NCBI GenBank assembly: GCA_012516295.1
Contig: JAAYWU010000331.1
Coordinates: 1-7,992 of the forward strand
Origin: Clostridiales bacterium
GTDB taxonomy: Bacteria; Bacillota; Clostridia; Oscillospirales; Acutalibacteraceae
DNA: 7,992 bases
Reading direction: 5' to 3'
In this document: positions 6,842-7,992 of the stretch, in pieces
Layout of the letters: every line of letters starts with the position of its first letter
Position numbering within the stretch: position 1 is the first letter of the stretch
Translations under genes and position numbers: made by a program
The notes under the pieces: model-generated
What the model saw: the letters and a program-made list of their open reading frames with translations, nothing else
Told to the model about the DNA's origin: nothing
The model's database searches: none

Positions 6842-7528
6842 TTATTTTGTGAACCGTTTATACAATGCGCAGAGTGATTTTTTTTCAATCCTTGAGACAT
6901 ATGAGCGCGAAATCCCCAGCTTTTGTGCCACTTCCCTCTGTGTTAAAGGATTCTGCCCGGTCAGTCCGTAGCGAAGCTCGATAATAAGCCGCTCGCGCGG
7001 GGAAAGGACTTCCCGTATATAACGCTTTAGCTGTTCGGATTTAATTTTACAGTCCAAGTTTTCAAGGATATTGTCTTCCGTTGCCATGACGTCTATTAAT
7101 GTCAGCGTGTTGCCGTCTTTATCCGTATCGATTGGCTCGGTGATGGAAATATCCTGTGCGGTCTTGCGCGAGGAACGAAAAAACATCAGCACTTCGTTTT
7201 CAATGCATCTGGCCGCGTAGCTGGAAAGCCGGATTCCCTTGCTGCTGTCAAAGGTATTTACAGCCTTAATCAGCCCAATTGTGCCAATTGAGATTAAATC
7301 ATCCTGGTCATTGAAATTCGCGTAGTATTTTTTAATAATATGGGCGACAAGCCGAAGATTGTGTTCAATCAGCTTGTTTTTGGCTTCCAAGTCCCCGTTT
7401 TTCATGCGTTCCAGGCATTCGCGTTCCTCCTGTGCGGTGAGCGGCCGCGGGAAAGAACCGGAACCGGTAACATGAAGAATCAGAAACAACAAGCCGGAGA
7501 TTGCAAAACCTAGAACGGCACCGAACAT
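6842..7528 (-). CDS. sigK: pro-sigma-K, late mother-cell sporulation sigma factor
   Basis: A 228-residue sigma-70-family factor closely resembling SigK of Bacillus/Clostridium, which directs late mother-cell gene expression (coat, cortex, mother-cell lysis). A hydrophobic N-terminus of about 20 residues (GAVLGFAISGLLFLILHV) corresponds to the pro-sequence that tethers pro-sigma-K to membrane until SpoIVFB-type cleavage. The mature-like part begins near FPRPLTAQEE (26-35). Region 2 shows LIEHNLRLVAHIIKKY (53-68), DLISIGTIGLIKA (77-89) and SSYAARCIENEVLMFFR in 2.4. Region 4.2 is the helix-turn-helix LTQREVAQKLGISRSYVSRIEKK from residue 195. The gene is contiguous, with no skin-type interruption. 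AGGGG lies upstream of the ATG at 7528. It has its own terminator and an upstream promoter-like element. A sigma-E assignment is less likely because the FPxPLxxxEE and GISRSYVSRIEKK segments are SigK-like. Confidence 0.93.
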   Translation of the reverse strand: MFGAVLGFAISGLLFLILHVTGSGSFPRPLTAQEERECLERMKNGDLEAKNKLIEHNLRLVAHIIKKYYANFNDQDDLISIGTIGLIKAVNTFDSSKGIRLSSYAARCIENEVLMFFRSSRKTAQDISITEPIDTDKDGNTLTLIDVMATEDNILENLDCKIKSEQLKRYIREVLSPRERLIIELRYGLTGQNPLTQREVAQKLGISRSYVSRIEKKSLCALYKRFTK

Positions 7529-7558
7529 ACAGCCACCCCTTTATAGTGTTGTTCTGCC

Positions 7559-7584
7559 ATTATATGCCCTTCACGCCTGTCTGT
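7559..7584 (-). promoter_or_regulatory. candidate sigma-K/sigma-E promoter of sigK
   Basis: On the - strand CATATAAT (7566-7559) fits the CATAnnnT -10 element of mother-cell sigma factors, about 30 bases before the ATG. An AC at 7584-7583 lies 16 bases upstream, fitting the minimal sigma-K -35. A sigma-A reading is possible, TTGCAA (7589-7584) with TATAAT (7564-7559), but its 19-base spacer is poor. A good sigma-E -35 (ATA-rich) is not evident. Which holoenzyme uses it is inferred. Confidence 0.5.
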
Positions 7585-7617
7585 TGCAAGTCCTTAGAGG
7601 AACAAACCCGATAAAGC

Positions 7618-7658
7618 AAAACAGCGGCAAACTACATTTTGTAGTTTGCCGCTGTTTT
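7618..7658. terminator. perfect 19-bp hairpin terminator
   Basis: AAAACAGCGGCAAACTACA (7618-7636) pairs without mismatch with the complement at 7640-7658 across a TTT loop. A-runs on one arm and T-runs on the other give a U-tail in both directions. It starts 11 bases after the stop of the - strand gene at 7670, so it mainly terminates that gene and insulates the sigK promoter, which begins about 29 bases further on. Confidence 0.9.
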
Positions 7659-7669
7659 CTTGTGCGAAA

Positions 7670-7992
7670 TCATTCGTCAGAGAATACGGAGGTAAGGGCG
7701 TCCCAAAGCTTTACAAACAGATTTTTGATTCGGTCCAGCACGCTCATATCATTCTCTGATTTTTCCAGGTCTCCGTTCTCTCCGTTGTTGTCGTCCAAAC
7801 TGATTTCCTGCGTCCGTAGAACAATTTGAACGCTGGAGGGCGCCGGATTTTTTAAAGAGGTAAAGGAAATCGGTTTCGCTTGTGAATCACGATTCAGGAG
7901 CTTATTGTCATCCTGAAATTTGTCAATCTCCTTGTCGATGGCGTCATGAATTTTATTGTTTGCGTCCCGAATGGTCGGGGTGTTCCCGATTC
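7670..7992 (-). CDS. unrecognised protein, C-terminal 106 residues (5' end outside window)
   Basis: An open frame runs on the - strand from the window edge (first full codon ends at 7990) to the TGA at 7672-7670, directly before a perfect terminator hairpin, which supports it as real. I do not recognise the family. The visible piece begins with a charged helical stretch (ANNKIHDAIDKEIDKFQDD), then a beta-like segment (PSSVQIVLRTQEISL), then an acidic Asn/Asp/Glu-rich linker (DDNNGENGDLEKSEND). It ends in an amphipathic helix rich in Val, Leu, Ile, Phe and Trp (VLDRIKNLFVKLWDALTSVF). That helix could bind a membrane surface or a partner protein. The first stretch faintly recalls the DUF3298/DUF4163 pattern, but not enough to assign. 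Its terminator suggests a transcription unit separate from sigK. Confidence 0.7.
   Translation of the reverse strand, partial: IGNTPTIRDANNKIHDAIDKEIDKFQDDNKLLNRDSQAKPISFTSLKNPAPSSVQIVLRTQEISLDDNNGENGDLEKSENDMSVLDRIKNLFVKLWDALTSVFSDE

Noticed and set aside
7584..7829. 81-residue + strand frame
   Set aside because: It runs through the 19-bp terminator hairpin and antisense to the better-supported - strand CDS; its Ser/Arg-rich composition is non-coding in character.

Overview
The window looks like chromosomal housekeeping DNA from an endospore-forming low-to-mid-GC Firmicute, most likely a clostridial lineage near the Oscillospiraceae/Ruminococcaceae. This rests on a complete sigK-like sporulation sigma factor with a hydrophobic pro-sequence, AAGGA/AGGGG-type ribosome binding sites, U-tailed hairpin terminators, Bacillus-type sigma-A promoters with 17-base spacers, and the style of the ABC exporter pair. 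The taxonomic call is inference from gene content; no rRNA or other marker is present.

Left half, + strand: the 3' end of a gpsA-family dehydrogenase gene (1-285), then a strong sigma-A promoter (305-333) and an Mrp/NBP35-type P-loop ATPase gene (393-1226) closed by a strong terminator (1241-1276). After it come two translationally coupled ABC exporter half-transporter genes (1376-3601 and 3598-5466, ATGA overlap). They form a textbook heterodimeric type IV exporter with one degenerate and one canonical ATP site. The degenerate residues are split between the subunits exactly as expected for such a pair. The first subunit also carries a segment of about 175 residues between TM1 and TM2, predicted to be extracellular.

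Right half, - strand: a PiT-family phosphate transporter gene (5568-6557) meets the ABC operon tail to tail over a shared hairpin (5530-5557). It has its own near-consensus promoter (6624-6652). Upstream of it lies sigK (6842-7528), with its own terminator (6753-6799) and an upstream CATATAAT element that fits a mother-cell sigma-E/sigma-K promoter. At the right edge is the 3' end of an unrecognised - strand gene (7670-7992) with an amphipathic C-terminal helix, separated from sigK by a perfect 19-bp hairpin (7618-7658).

The genes do not form one pathway: they are independent units (glycerophospholipid precursor supply, Fe-S cluster handling, export, phosphate uptake, late sporulation) separated by terminators. 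I see no mobile element, CRISPR array, tRNA, rRNA or defence locus, and no convincing previously undescribed system. The points most worth a second look are the His-for-Arg change in the GpsA-like protein, the periodic TCAAAC/GTTTGA half-sites over the mrp promoter, the ectodomain of the ABC subunit, and the unrecognised protein next to sigK.
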